The notes under the pieces: generated by a model
Told to the model about the DNA's origin: nothing
Databases searched by the model: none
What the model saw: only the letters and a program-made list of their open reading frames with translations
Shown here: piece by piece, positions 12,716 to 25,445 of the stretch
Position numbering within the stretch: the stretch's first letter is position 1
How the letters are laid out: the number at the start of each line of letters is the position of its first letter
Made by a program: the position numbers and the translations under genes
Source: Populus alba
Lineage: Eukaryota > Streptophyta > Magnoliopsida > Malpighiales > Salicaceae
Direction of reading: 5' to 3'
DNA: 64,000 bases
NCBI RefSeq assembly: GCF_005239225.2
Contig: NC_133294.1
Location: 62,001-126,000 of the forward strand

Positions 12716-14223
12716 GATCCCTCTTGAGCATGTATGCTTCTGCTACTTGTTCTACACCAGACTTTCTTCCGCAAACAGCCAAACGCTTTGAGTCGGTGAG
12801 TTTCGCAGCATTCCGACTTCGATCCCCCGGTTGCGGAAATTCAGTTGACTATGAATTTCGGGTGATCCCTCTTGAGCATGTATGCTTCTGCTACTTGTTC
12901 TACATAAGACTTTCTTCCGCAAACAGCGAAACTCTCTGACTCGGTGAGTTTCGCGACATTCCGACTTCGATGCCCTAGTTGCCGAAATTCAATTGCCTTT
13001 GAATTTTGGGTGATCCCTCTTGAGCATGTATGCTTCTTCTACTTGTTCTACATCAGACTTTCTTCCCCAAACGGCGAAACACTGTGACTCGTTGAATTTC
13101 GCGGCATTCCGACTTCGATGCCCTAGTTGCCGAAATTCAATTGCCTTTGAATGTCGGGTGATCCCTCTTGAGCATGTCTGCTTCTGCTACTTGTTTTACA
13201 TCAGACTTTCTTCCGAAAATAGCGAAACGCTCTGACTCGGTGAGTTTCGCGGCCTTTCCGACTTCGATGCCCCGGTTGCCGAAATTCGGCTGCCTTTGAA
13301 TTTCGGGTGATCCCTCTTGATAATGTATGCTTCTTCTACTTGTTCTACATTAGACTTTCTTCAGCAAATGGTTAAACGCTTTCACTTAGTGAGTTTCGCG
13401 GCATTCCGACTTCGATGCCCTGGTTGCCGAAATTCAGTTGGCTTTGAATTTTGGGTGATCCCTCTTGAGCATGTATGCTTCTTCTACTTGTTCTACATCA
13501 GACTTTCTTCCCGAAACGATGAAACGCTGTGACTCGGTGAGTTTCGCTGCATTCTGACTTCGATGCCCTAGTTGACGAAATTCAATTGCCTTTGAATTTC
13601 GGGTGATCCCTCTTGAAAATGTATGCTTCTTCTACTTGTTCTACATTAGAGTTTCTTCAGCAAATGCTTAAACGCTTTCACTTAGTGAGTTTCGCGGCAT
13701 TCCGACTTCGATGCCCTGGTTGCCGAAATTTAGTTGGCTTTGAATTTTGGGTGATCCCTCTTGAGCATGTATGCTTCTTCTACTTGTTCTACATCAGACT
13801 TTCTTCCCGAAACGATGAAACGCTGTGACTCGGTGAGTTTCGCTGCATTCCGACTTCGATGCCCTAGTTGACGAAATTCAATTGCCTTTGAATTTCGGGT
13901 GATCCCTCTTGAAAATGTATGCTTCTTCTACTTGTTCTACATTAGACTTTCTTCAGCAAATGGTGAAACGCTTTGACTCAGTGAGTTTCGCGGCATTCCG
14001 ACTTCGATGCCCTGGTTGCCGAAATTCAGTTGGCTTTGAATTTTGGGTGATCCCTCTTGAGCATGTATGCTTCTGCTACTTGTTCTACATCAGACTTCTT
14101 TCGCAAACAGCGAAACGCTTTGACTCGGTGATTTTCCGCATTCTTCGAATCGATACGCTTGCTCGGAGAATTCTGACTTCGATCCCCCGGTTGCGGAAAT
14201 TCAGTTGCCTTTGAATTTCGGGG
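12716..14223. repeat. 11-monomer higher-order repeat, copy 3 (1508 bp)
   Basis: Same order of variants again, offset 1543 bp from copy 2. It is 120 bp shorter than copy 1 because of an aberrant junction near 14130-14171, where the GATC spacing is 175 bp instead of 295 bp. Confidence 0.9.
14130..14171. other. Aberrant junction closing HOR copy 3
   Basis: After GACTCGGTG the sequence reads ATTTTCCGCATTCTTCG and then AATCGATACGCTTGCTCGG before rejoining the expected TTCTGACTTCGATCC. About 120 bp present in copies 1 and 2 is missing. The short novel stretch has no recognisable origin beyond rearranged monomer pieces. Confidence 0.65.
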
Positions 14224-14667
14224 GATCCCTCTTGAGCATGTATGCTTCTGCTACTTGTTCTACATCAGACTTTCTTCCGCAAACGGCGAAACGCTTTGAG
14301 TCGGTGAGTTTCGCGGCATTCCGACTTCGATGCCCCGGTTGCCGAAATTCAGTTGCCTTTAAATTTCAAGTGGTCCCTCTTGAGCATGTATGCTTCTGCT
14401 ACTTGTTCTACATCAGACTTTCTTCCCCAAACAGCGAAACGCTTTGACTCGGTGAGTTTCGCGGCATTCCGACTTCGATGCCCCGATTTTCGAAATTCAG
14501 TTGCCTTTGAATTTCGGGTGATCCTTCTTGAGCATGTCTGCTTCTGCTACTTGTTCTACACCAGACTTTCTTCCGCAAACAGCCAAACGCTTTGACTCGG
14601 AGAGTTTTGCGGCATTCTGACTTCGATCCCCCGGTTGCGGAAATTCAGTTGACTATGAATTTCGGGT
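14224..14667. repeat. Three-monomer module, copy 3 of 4
   Basis: Same ordered variants as at 3333 and 4968, including CCCCGATTTTCG and the 296-bp spacing. It starts directly after the third 11-monomer repeat ends. Confidence 0.75.
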
Positions 14668-16147
14668 GATCCGTCTTGAGCATGTATGGTTCTGCTACTT
14701 GTTCTACATAAGACTTTCTTCCGCAAACAGCGAAACGCTCTGACTCGGTGAGTTTTGCGGCATTCCGACTTCGATGCCCCGGTTGCCGAAATTCAGTTGC
14801 CTTTGAATTTTGGGTGATCCCTCTTGAAAATGTATGCTTCTGTTACTTGTTCTACATCACATTTTCTTCCGCAAACGGCGAAACGCTTTGACTCGGCGAG
14901 TTTCGCGGCATTCCGACTTCGATGCCCCGGTTGCCGAAATTCAGTTGCCTTTGAATTTCGGGTGATCCCTCTTGAGCATGTATGCTTCTTCTACTTGTTG
15001 TACTTCAGACTTTCTTCCACAAACGGCGAAATGCTGTGACTCGGTGAGTTTCGCGGCATTACGACTTCGATGCCCTAGTTGCCGAAATTCAATTGCCTTT
15101 GAATTTCGTGGTGATCCCTCTTGAGCATGTCTGCTTCTGCTACTTGTTTTACATCAGACTTTCTTTTGAAAATAGCGAAACGCTCTGACTCGGTGAGTTT
15201 CGCGGCATTCCGACTTCGATGCCCTGGTTGCCGAAATTCAGTTGGCTTTGAATTTTGGGTGATCCCTCTTGAGCATGTATGCTTCTGCTACTTGTTCTAC
15301 ATCAGACTTCTTTCGAAAATAGCGAAACGCTCTGACTCGGTGAGTTTTGCGGCATTCCGTCTTCGATGCCCCGGTTGCCAAAATTCAGCTGCCTTTGAAT
15401 TTCGGGTGATGCCTCATGAAAATGTATGCTTCTTCTACTTGTTCTACATTAGACTTTCTTCAGCAAACGGCGAAACGCTTTGACTCGGTGAGTTTCGCGG
15501 CATTCCGACTTCGATGCCCTGGTTGCCAAAATTCAGTTGCTTTTGAATTTCGGGTGATCCCTCTTGAGCATGTATGCTTCTGCTACTTGTTCTACATCAG
15601 ACTTTCTTCAGCAAACGGCGAAACGCTTTGACTCGGTGAGTTTCACGGCATTCCGTCTTCGATGCCCCGGTTGCCAAAATTCAGCTGCCTTTGAATTTCG
15701 GGTGATCCCATATGAAAATGTATGCTTCTTCTACTTGTTCTACATTAGACTTTCTTCAGCAAATGGTTAAACGCTTTCACTTAGTGAGTTTCGCGGCATT
15801 CCCACTTCGATGCCCTGGTTGCCGAAATTCAGTTGGCTTTGAATTTTGGGTGATCCCTCTTGAGCATGTAGGCTTCTTCTACTTGTTCTACATCAGACTT
15901 TCTTCCTAAAACGATGAAACGCTGTGACTCGGTGAGTTTCGCTGCATTCCGACTTCGATGCCCTAGTTGACGAAATTCAATTCCCTTTGAATTTCGGGTG
16001 ATCCCTCTTGAAAATGTATGCTTCTTCTACTTGTTCTACATTAGACTTTCTTCAGCAAACGGCGAAATGCTTTAACTCGGTGAGTTTCGCGGCATTCCGA
16101 GTTCGATGCCCCGGTTGAAGAAATTCAGTTGGCTTTGAATATAGTGG
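14668..16147. repeat. Mosaic satellite segment
   Basis: About ten monomers mixing types seen elsewhere: GAAAATG monomers, GAAAATAGCG monomers, and the CGAAACGATGAAACGC/CCCTAGTTGACG pair. No inserted element is seen. Confidence 0.8.
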
Positions 16148-17325
16148 GATCCCTCTTGAGCATGTATGCTTTTGCTACTTGTTCTACATCAGACTTCTTT
16201 CGCAAACAGCGCAACGCTTTGACTCGGTGAGTTTCGCGGCATTCCGACTTCGATGCCCCGGTTGCCGAAATTCAGTTGCGTTTGAATTTCGGGTGATCCC
16301 TCTTGAGCATGTATGCTTCTGCTACTTGTTCTACATCATTCTTCTGCAAACGGCGAAACGCTTTGACTCGGTCAGTTTCGAGGCATTCCGACTTCGATCC
16401 CCTGGTTGCGGAAATTCAGTTGCCTTTGAATTTCGTGGGATCCCTCTTGAGCATGTATGCTTCTGCTACTTGTTCTACATCAGACTTTCACCACAAATGG
16501 CGAAACGCTTTGAGTCGGTGAGTTTCGCGGCATTCCGACTTCGATTCCCCGGCTGCCGAAATTCGGTTGCCTTTGAATTTCGAGTGATCCCTCTTCAGCA
16601 TGTCTGCTTCTGCTACTTTTTCTACATCAGACTTTCTTCCACAAACGGCGAAACGCTGTGACTCGGTGAGTTTCGCGGCATTCCGACTTCGATGCCCTAG
16701 TTGCCGAAATTCACTTGCCTTTGAATTTCGGGTGATCCCTCTTGAGCATGTATGCTTCTGCTACTTGTTCTATATCAGACTTTCTTCCGCAAACGGTGAA
16801 ACGCTTTGACTCGGTGAGTTTTGTGGCATTCCAACTTCGATGCCCCGGTTGCCGAAATTCAGTTGCCTTTGAATTTCGAGTGGTCCCTCTTGAGCATGTA
16901 TGCTTCAGCTACTTGTTCTACATCGGACTTTCTTCCGCAAACGGCGAAACGCTGTGACTCGGTGAGTTTCGCGGCATTCCGACTTCGATGCCCTGGTTGC
17001 CAAAATTCAGTTGCTTTTGAATTTCGGGTGATCCCTCTTGAGCATGTATGCTTCTGCTACTTGTTCTACATCAGACTTTCTTCCGCAAACGGCGAAACGC
17101 TTTGACTTGGTGAGTTTCACGGCATGCTGTCTTCGATGCCCCGGTTGCCAAAATTCAGCTGCCTTTGAATTTCGGGTGATCCCTCATGAAAACGTATGCT
17201 GCTTCTACTTGTTCTACATTAGACTTTCTTCAGCAAACGGCGAAATGCTTTGACTCGGTGAGTTTCGCGGCATTCCGAGTTCGATGCCCCGGGTTAAGAA
17301 ATTCAGTTGGCTTTGAATATAGTGG
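16148..17325. repeat. 8-monomer higher-order repeat, copy A (1178 bp)
   Basis: The unit begins after GAATATAGTGGGATCC. Eight monomers total 1178 bp, 6 bp below 8 x 148, because it contains a 144-bp monomer (CTACATCATTCTTCTGC) and two 147-bp monomers. The same order follows immediately at 17326 with an exact offset of 1178 bp. Confidence 0.88.
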
Positions 17326-18059
17326 GATCCCTCTTGAGCATGTATGCTTCTGCTACTTGTTCTACATCAGACTTCTTTCGCAAACAGCGCAACGCTTTGA
17401 CTCGGTGACTTTCGCGGCATTCCGACTTCGATGCCCCGGTTGCCGAAATTCAGTTGCGTTTGAATTTCGGGTGATCCCTCTTGAGCATGTATGCTTCTGC
17501 TACTTGTTCTACATCATTCTTCTGCAAACGGCGAAACGCTTTGACTCGGTGAGTTTCGAGGCATTCCGACTTCGATCCCCTGGTTGCGGAAATTCAGTTG
17601 CCTTTGAATTTCGTAGGATCCCTCTTGAGCATGTATGCTTCTGCTACTTGTTCTGCATCAGACTTTCACCGCAAATGGCGAAACGCTTTGAGTCGGTGAG
17701 TTTCGCGGCATTCCGACTTCGATTCCCCGGTTGCCGAAATTCGGTTGCCTTTGAATTTCGAGTGATCCCTCTTCAGCATGTCTGCTTCTGCTACTTTTTC
17801 TACATCAGACTTTCTTCCACAAACGGCGAAACGCTGTGACTCGGTGAGTTTCGCGGCATTCCAACTTCGATGCCCTAGTTGCCAAAATTCACTTGCCTTT
17901 GAATTTCGGGTGATCCCTCTTGAGCATGTATGCTTCTGCTACTTGTTCTATATCAGACTTTCTTCCGCAAACGGTGAAACGCTTTGACTCGGTGAGTTTC
18001 GTGGCATTCCAACTTCGATGCCCCGGTTGCCGAAATTCAGTTGCCTTTGAATTTCGGGT
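17326..18059. repeat. 8-monomer higher-order repeat, copy B (partial)
   Basis: About five monomers match copy A at a constant 1178-bp offset, then the order diverges near 18060, where GACCATG replaces GAGCATG and a different variant follows. Confidence 0.85.
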
Positions 18060-20572
18060 GATCCCTCTTGACCATGTATGCTTCTGCTACTTGTTCTACA
18101 TCAGACTTTCTTCTGCAAACGATGAAACCCTTTGACTCGGTGAGTTTCACGGCATTCCGACTTCGATTCCCCGCTTGCCGAAATTCAGTTGCCATTGAAT
18201 TTCGGGTGGTCCCTCTTGAGCATGTAAGCTTCTGCTACTTGTTCTACATCAGACTTTCTTCCCCAAACAGCGAAACGCTTTGACTCAGTGAGTTTTGCGG
18301 CATTCCGAATTCCATGCCCCGGTTGCTGAAATTCAGTTGCCTTTGAATTTCGGGTGATCCCTCTTGAGCATGTCTGCTTCTGCTACTTGTTCTACACAAG
18401 AATTTCTACTGCAAACGGCGAAACGCTTTGACTCGGTGAGTTTCGCGCCATTCCGACTTCGATACCATGGTTGCAAAAACTCAGTTGCCTTTGAATTTCG
18501 GGTGATCCCTCTTGAGCATGTATGCTTCTGCTACTTGTTCTACATCTGGCTTTTTTCCGCAAACGGCTAAACACTTTGACTCGGTGAGTTTCGCGGCATT
18601 CCGACTTCGATGCCCCGGTTGCCGAAATTCAGTTGCTTTTGAATTTCGGGTGATCCCTCTTGAGCATGTATGCTTCTGCTACTTGTTCTACATAAGACTT
18701 CCTTCCGCAAACAACGAAACGCTCTGACTCGGTGAGTTTCGCGGCCTTCCGACTTCGATGCCCCGGTTGCCGAAATTCTGCTGCCTTTGAATTTCGGGTG
18801 ATCCCTCTTGAAAATGTATGCTTCTTCTACTTGTTCTACATTAGACTTTCTTCAGCAAATGGTTAAACGCTTTCACTTAGTGAGTTTCGCGGCATTCCGA
18901 CTTCGATGCCCCGGTTGCCGAAATTCAGTTGGCTTTGAATTTTGGGTGATCCCTCTTGAGCATGTATGCTTCTTCTACTTGTTCTACATCAGACTTTCTT
19001 CCCGAAACGATGAAACGCTGTGACTCGGTGAGTTTCGCTGCATTCCGACTTCGATGCCCTAGTTGACGAAATTCAATTGCCTTTGAATTTCGGGTGATCC
19101 CTCTTGAAAATGTATGCTTCTTCTACATGTTCTACATCAGACTTTCTTCCGCAAACAGCGAAACGCTCTGACTCGGTGAGTTTCGCGGCATTCCGACTTC
19201 AATGCCCTGGTTGCTGAAATTCAGTTGGCTTTGAATTTTGGGTGATCCCTCTTGAGCATGTATGCTTCTGCTACTTGTTCTACATCAGACTTCTTTCGCA
19301 AACAGCGAAACGCTTTGACTCGGTGAGTTTCGCGGCATTCGGACTTCGATGCCCCGGTTGCCGAAATTCAGTTGCCTTTGAATTTCGAGTGCTCCCTCTT
19401 GAGCATGTATGCTTCTGCTACTTGTTCTACATCAGACTTTCTTCGGCAAACAGCGAAACGCTCTGACTCGGTGAGTTTCGCGGCATTCCGACTTCGATGC
19501 CCTGGTTGCCGAAATTCAGTTGGCTTTGAATTTTGGGGGATCCGTCTTGAGCATGTATGCTTCTGCTACTTGTTCTACATCAGACTTTCTTCCGCAAACA
19601 GCGAAACGCTTTGACTCGGTGACTTTCGCGGCATTCCGACTTCGATGCCCCGGTTTCCGAAATTCAGTTGCTTTTGAATTTCGGGTGATCCCTCTTGAGC
19701 ATGTATGCTTCTGCTACTTGTTCTACATCAGACTTCTTTCGCAAACAGCGAAACACTTTGACTCGGTGAGTTTCGCGGCATTCCGACTTCGATGCCCCGG
19801 TTGCCGAAATTCAGTTGCCTTTGAATTTCGAGTGGTCCCTCTTGAGCATGTATGCTTCTGCTACTTTTTCTACATCGGACTTCTTTCGCAAACAGCGAAA
19901 CGCTTTGACTCGGTGAGTTTCGCGGCATACTGACTTCGATGCCCCGGTTGCCAAAATTCAGTTGCTTTTGAATTTCGGGTGATCCGTATTGAGCATGTAT
20001 GCTTCTGCTACTTGTTCTACATCAGACTTTCTTCCGCAAACAGCAAAACGCTTTGACTCGGAGAGTTTTGCGGCATTCTGACTTCGATCCCCCGGTTGCC
20101 GAAATTCAGCTGCCTTTGAATTTCGGGTGATCCCTCTTGAAAATGTATGCTTCTTCTACATGTTCTACATCAGACTTTCTTCCGCAAACAGCGAAACGCT
20201 CTGACTCGGTGAGTTTCGCGGCATTCCGACTTCGATGCCCTGGTTGCTGAAATTCAGTTGCCTTTGAATTTCGGGGGATCCCTCTTGAGCATGTATGCTT
20301 CTGCTACTTGTTCTACATCAGACTTTCTTCCGCAAACGGCGAAATGCTTTGAGTCGGTGAGTTTCGCGGCATTCCGACTTCGATGCCCCGGTTGCCGAAA
20401 TTCAGTTGCCTTTGAATTTCGAGTGGTCCCTCTTGAGCATGTATACTTCTGCTACTTGTTCTACATCAGACTTTTGTCCGCAAAAAGCGAAACGCTCTGA
20501 CTCGGTGAGTTTCGCGGCATTCCGAGTTCGATGCCCTGGTTGCCGAAATTCAGCTGCCTTTGAATTTCGGGT
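18060..20572. repeat. Mosaic satellite segment
   Basis: About 17 monomers of mixed type, several with the one-base-shorter AGACTTCTTTCGC. Near 20129 begins a GAAAATG/CTACATGTTC monomer like the one that opens the 10-monomer repeats, 444 bp (three monomers) before the first full unit. Confidence 0.8.
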
Positions 20573-22049
20573 GATCCCTCTTGAAAATGTATGCTTCTTC
20601 TACATGTTCTACATCAGACTTTCTTCCGCAAACAGCGAAACGCTCTGACTCGGTGAGTTTCGCGGCATTCCGACTTCGATGCCCTGGTTGCTGAAATTCA
20701 GTTGGCTTTGAATTTTGGGTGATCCCTCTTGAGCATGTATGCTTCTGCTACTTGTTCTACATCAGACTTCTTTCGCAAACAGCGAAACGCTTTGACTCGG
20801 TGAGTTTCGCGGCATTCCGACTTCGATGCCCTAGTTGCCGAAATTCAATTGCCTTTGAATTTCGGGTGGTCCCTCTTGAGCATGTCTGCTTCTGCTACTT
20901 GTTTTACACAGACTTTCTTCCGAAAATAGCGAAACGCTCTGACTCGGTGAGTTTCGCGGCATTCCGCCATCGATGACCCGGTTGCCGAAATTCAGGTGCC
21001 TTTGAATTTCGAGTGGTCCCTATTGAGCATGTATACTTCTGCTACTTGTTCTACATCAGACTTTTGTCCGCAAAAAGCGAAACGCTCTGACTCGGTGAGT
21101 TTCGCGGCATTCCGAGTTCGATGCCCTGGTTGCCGAAATTCAGCTGCCTTTGAATTTCGGGTGATCCCTCTTGAAAATGTATGCTTCTTCTACTTGTTCT
21201 ACATCAGACTTTCTTCAGCAAACGGCGAAACGCTTTGACTCGGTGAGTTTCGCGGCATTCCGACTTCGATGCCCCGGTTGTGGAAATTCAGTTGCTTTTG
21301 AATTTCGGGCGATCCCTCTTAAGCATGTATGCTTCTGCTACTTGTTGTACATTAGACTTTCTTCCGCAAACAGCGAAACGCTCTGACTCGGTGAGTTTCG
21401 CGACATTCCGACTTCGATGCCCTAGTTACCGAAATTCAATTGCCTTTGAATTTTGGGTGATCCCTCTTGAGAATGTATGCTTCTTCTACTTCTTCTACAT
21501 CTGACTTTCTTCCCCAAACGGCGAAACACTGTGACTCGTTGAATTTCGCGGCATTCCGACTTCGATGCCCTAGTTGCCGAAATTCAATTGCCTTTGAATT
21601 TCGGGTGATCCCTCTTGGGCATGTCTGCTTCTGCTACTTGTTTTACACAGACTTTCTTCCGAAAATAGCGAAACGCTCTGACTCGGTGAGTTTCGCGGCA
21701 TTCCGACTTCGATGCCCAGGTTGCCGAAATTCTGCTGCCTTTGAATTTCGGGTGATCCCTCTTGAAAATGTATGCTTCTTCTACTTGTTCTACATTAGAC
21801 TTTCTTCAGCAAATGGTTAAACGCTTTCACTTAGTGAATTTCGCGGCATTCCGACTTCGATGCCCTGGTTGCTGAAATTCAGTTGGCTTTGAATTTTGGG
21901 TGATCCCTCTTTAGCATGTATGCTTCTTCTACTTGTTCTACATCAGACTTTCTTCCCGAAACGATGAAACGCTGTGACTCGGTGATTTTCGCTGCATTCC
22001 GACTTCGATGCCCTAGTTGACGAAATTCAATTGCCTTTGAATTTCGGGT
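20573..22049. repeat. 10-monomer higher-order repeat, copy 1 (1477 bp)
   Basis: Starts with a GAAAATG monomer carrying CTTCTACATGTTC. The following monomers include the rare CATCGATGACCCGG, CTTTTGTCCGC and TTGTGGAAATTC variants in an order that repeats exactly 1477 bp downstream over at least 1.1 kb. Confidence 0.88.
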
Positions 22050-23180
22050 GATCCCTCTTGAAAATGTATGCTTCTTCTACATGTTCTACATCAGACTTTC
22101 TTCCGCAAACAGCGAAACGCTCTGACTCGGTGAGTTTCGCGGCATTCCGACTTCGATGCCCTGGTTGCTGAAATTCAGTTGGCTTTGAATTTTGGGTGAT
22201 CCCTCTTGAGCATGTATGCTTCTGCTACTTGTTCTACATCAGACTTGTTTCGCAAACAGCGAAACGCTTTGACTCGGTGAGTTTCGCGGCATTCCGACTT
22301 CGATGCCCTAGTTGCCGAAATTCAATTGCCTTTGAATTTCGGGTGGTCCCTCTTGAGCATGTCTGCTTCTGCTACTTGTTTTACATAGACTTTCTTCCGA
22401 AAATAGCGAAACGCTCTGACTCGGTGAGTTTCGCGGCATTCCGCCATCGATGACCCGGTTGCCGAAATTCAGGTGCCTTTGAATTTCGAGTGGTCCCTAT
22501 TGAGCATGTATACTTCTGCTACTTGTTCTACATCAGACTTTTGTCCGCAAAAAGCGAAACGCTCTGACTCGGTGAGTTTCGCGGCATTCCGAGTTCGATG
22601 CCCTGGTTGCCGAAATTCAGCTGCCTTTGAATTTCGGGTGATCCCTCTTGAAAATGTATGCTTCTTCTACTTGTTCTACATCAGACTTTCTTCAGCAAAC
22701 GGCGAAACGCTTTGACTCGGTGAGTTTCGCGGCATTCCGACTTCGATGCCCCGGTTGTGGAAATTCAGTTGCTTTTGAATTTCGGGCGATCCCTCTTAAG
22801 CATGTATGCTTCTGCTACTTGTTGTACATTAGACTTTCTTCCGCAAACAGCGAAACGCTCTGACTCGGTGAGTTTCGCGACATTCCGACTTCGATGCCCT
22901 AGTTACCGAAATTCAATTGCCTTTGAATTTTGGGTGATCCCTCTTGAGCATGTATGCTTCTTCTACTTCTTCTACATCTGACTTTCTTCCCCAAACGGCG
23001 AAACACTGTGACTCGTTGAATTTCGCGGCATTCCGACTTCGATGCCCTAGTTGCCGAAATTCAATTGCCTTTGAATTTCGGGTGGTCCCTCTTGAGCATG
23101 TCTGCTTTTGCTACTTGTTTTACACAGACTTTCTTCCGAAAATAGCGAAACGCTCTGACTCGGTGAGTTTCGCGGCATTC
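22050..23180. repeat. 10-monomer higher-order repeat, copy 2 (partial)
   Basis: Matches 20573-21703 at a constant 1477-bp offset with very few substitutions, then switches to a different monomer order near 23170-23180. Confidence 0.87.
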
Positions 23181-23230
23181 CGACATCGATGACCCGTTTG
23201 CCAAAATTCAGGTGCCTTTGAATTTCGAGT

Positions 23231-23730
23231 GCTCCCTCTTGAGCATGTATGCTTCTGCTACTTGTTCTCCATCAGACTTTCTTCCGCAAACAGCGAAACG
23301 CTTTGACTCGGTGAGTTTCGCGGCATTCCGACTTCGATGCCCTGGTTGCCGAAATTCAGTTGGTTTTGAATTTTGGGGGATCCCTCTTGAGCATGTATGC
23401 TTCTGCTACTTGTTCTACATCAGACTTCTTTCGCAAACAGCAAAACGCTTTGACTCGGTGAGTTTCGCGGCATTCCGACTTCGATGCCCCCGTTCCTGAA
23501 ATTCAGTTGCCTTTGAATTTCGAGTGGTCCCTCTTGAGCATGTATGCTTCTGCTACTTGTTCTACATCAAACTTTCTTCCGCAAACGGCGAAACGCTCTG
23601 ACTCGGTGAGTTTCGTGACATTCAGACATCGATGACCCGGTTGCCGAAATTCAGTTGCCTTTGAATTTCGAGTGATCCCTCTTGAGCATGTATGCTTCTG
23701 CTACTTGTTCTATATCAGACTTTCTTCCGC
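23231..23730. repeat. 9/10-monomer repeat module, copy 1
   Basis: Contains the diagnostic CTTGTTCTCCATCAGAC monomer followed by a TTGGTTTTGAATTTTGGGG monomer and a CGTTCCTGAAATTC monomer. It recurs at offset 1328 bp (24559) and again 1478 bp further on (26037). Confidence 0.8.
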
Positions 23731-24116
23731 AAACAGCGAAATGCTTTGACTCGGTGAGTTTCGCGGCATTCCGACTTCGATGCCCTAGTTGCCGAAATTC
23801 AATTGCCTTTGAATTTCGGGTGGTCCCTCTTGAGCATGTCTGCTTCTGCTACTTGTTTTACACAGACTTTCTTCCGAAAATAGCGAAACGCTCTGACTCG
23901 GTGAGTTTCGCGGCATTCCGACATCGATGACCCGGTTGCCAAAATTCAGGTGCCTTTGAATTTCGAGTGATCCCTCTTGAGCATGTATGCTTCTTCTACT
24001 TGTTCTACATCAGACTTTCTTCCCGAAACGATGAAACGCTGTGACTCGGTGATTTTCGCTGCATTCCGACTTCGATGCCCTAGTTGACGAAATTCAATTG
24101 CCTTTGAATTTCGGGT

Positions 24117-24553
24117 GATCCCTCTTGAAAATGTATGCTTCTTCTACATGTTCTACATCAGACTTTCTTCCGCAAACAGCGAAACGCTCTGACTCGGTGA
24201 GTTTCGCGGCATTCCGACTTCGATGCCCTGGTTGCTGAAATTCAGTTGGCTTTGAATTTTGGGTGATCCCTCTTGAGCATGTATGCTTCTGCTACTTGTT
24301 CTACATCAGACTTCTTTCGCAAACAGCGAAACGCTTTGACTCGGTGAGTTTCGCGGCATTCCGACTTCGATGCCCTAGTTGCCGAAATTCAATTGCCTTT
24401 GAATTTCGGGTGGTCCCTCTTGAGCATGTCTGCTTCTGCTACTTGTTTTACACAGACTTTCTTCCGAAAATAGCGAAACGCTCTGACTCGGTGAGTTTCG
24501 CGGCATTCCGACATCGATGACCCGTTTGCCAAAATTCAGGTGCCTTTGAATTT
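24117..24553. repeat. 10-monomer higher-order repeat, third partial copy
   Basis: Begins with the same GAAAATG/CTACATGTTC monomer as 20573 and 22050 and follows the order for three monomers through CATCGATGACCCG, then switches to the CTCCATCAG module. Confidence 0.8.
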
Positions 24554-24558
24554 CGAGT

Positions 24559-25058
24559 GATCCCTCTTGAGCATGTATGCTTCTGCTACTTGTTCTCCAT
24601 CAGACTTTCTTCCGCAAACAGCGAAACGCTTTGACTCGGTGAGTTTCGCGGCATTCCGACTTCGATGCCCTGGTTGCCGAAATTCAGTTGGTTTTGAATT
24701 TTGGGGGATCCCTCTTGAGCATGTATGCTTCTGCTACTTGTTCTACATCAGACTTCTTTCGCAAACAGCGAAACGCTTTGACTCGGTGAGTTTCGCGGCA
24801 TTCCGACTTCGATGCCCCAGTTCCTGAAATTCAGTTGCCTTTGAATTTCGAGTGATCCCTCTTGAGCATGTATGCTTCTGCTACTTGTTCTACATCAAAC
24901 TTTCTTCCGCAAACGGCGAAACGCTCTGACTCGGTGAGTTTCGCGACATTCAGACATCGATGACCCGGTTGCCGAAATTCAGTTGCCTTTGAATTTCGAG
25001 TGATCCCTCTTGAGCATGTATGCTTCTGCTACTTGTTCTATATCAGACTTTCTTCCGC
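24559..25058. repeat. 9/10-monomer repeat module, copy 2
   Basis: Same variant order as 23231-23730, offset 1328 bp (9 monomers minus 4 bp). Confidence 0.8.
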
Positions 25059-25445
25059 AAACAGCGAAACGCTCTGACTCGGTGAGTTTCGCGGCATTCC
25101 GACTTCGATGCCCCGGTTGCCGAAATTCAGTTGCCTTTGAATTTCGGGTGGTCCCTCTTGAGCATGTATGCTTCTGCTACTTTTTCTACATCGGACTTTC
25201 TTCCGCAAACGGCGAAACGCTTTGACTCGGTGAGTTTCGCGGCATACCGACTTCGATGCCCTGGTTGCCGAAATTCAGTTGCTTTTGAATTTCGGGTGAT
25301 CCCTCTTGAGCATGTATGCTTCTGCTACTTGTTCTACATCAGACTTTCTTCCGCAAATAGCAAAACGCTTTGACTCGGTGAGTTTCGCGGCATTCCGAGT
25401 TCGATCCCCCGGTTGCGGAAATTCAGTTGCCTTTGAATTTCGGGG

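Noticed and set aside
12716..12721. GGATCC, AAGCTT and other restriction sites as functional signals
   Set aside because: They arise from single-base variants of the monomer and are useful only as subfamily markers.
17186..17839. Long open reading frames and dozens of similar 60-160 codon frames on both strands
   Set aside because: They repeat the same translated monomer in rotating frames, mostly begin at non-ATG codons such as TTG, end at the recurrent TGA in CTTTGACTCGG, and match no protein family I recognise. They are by-products of the satellite.
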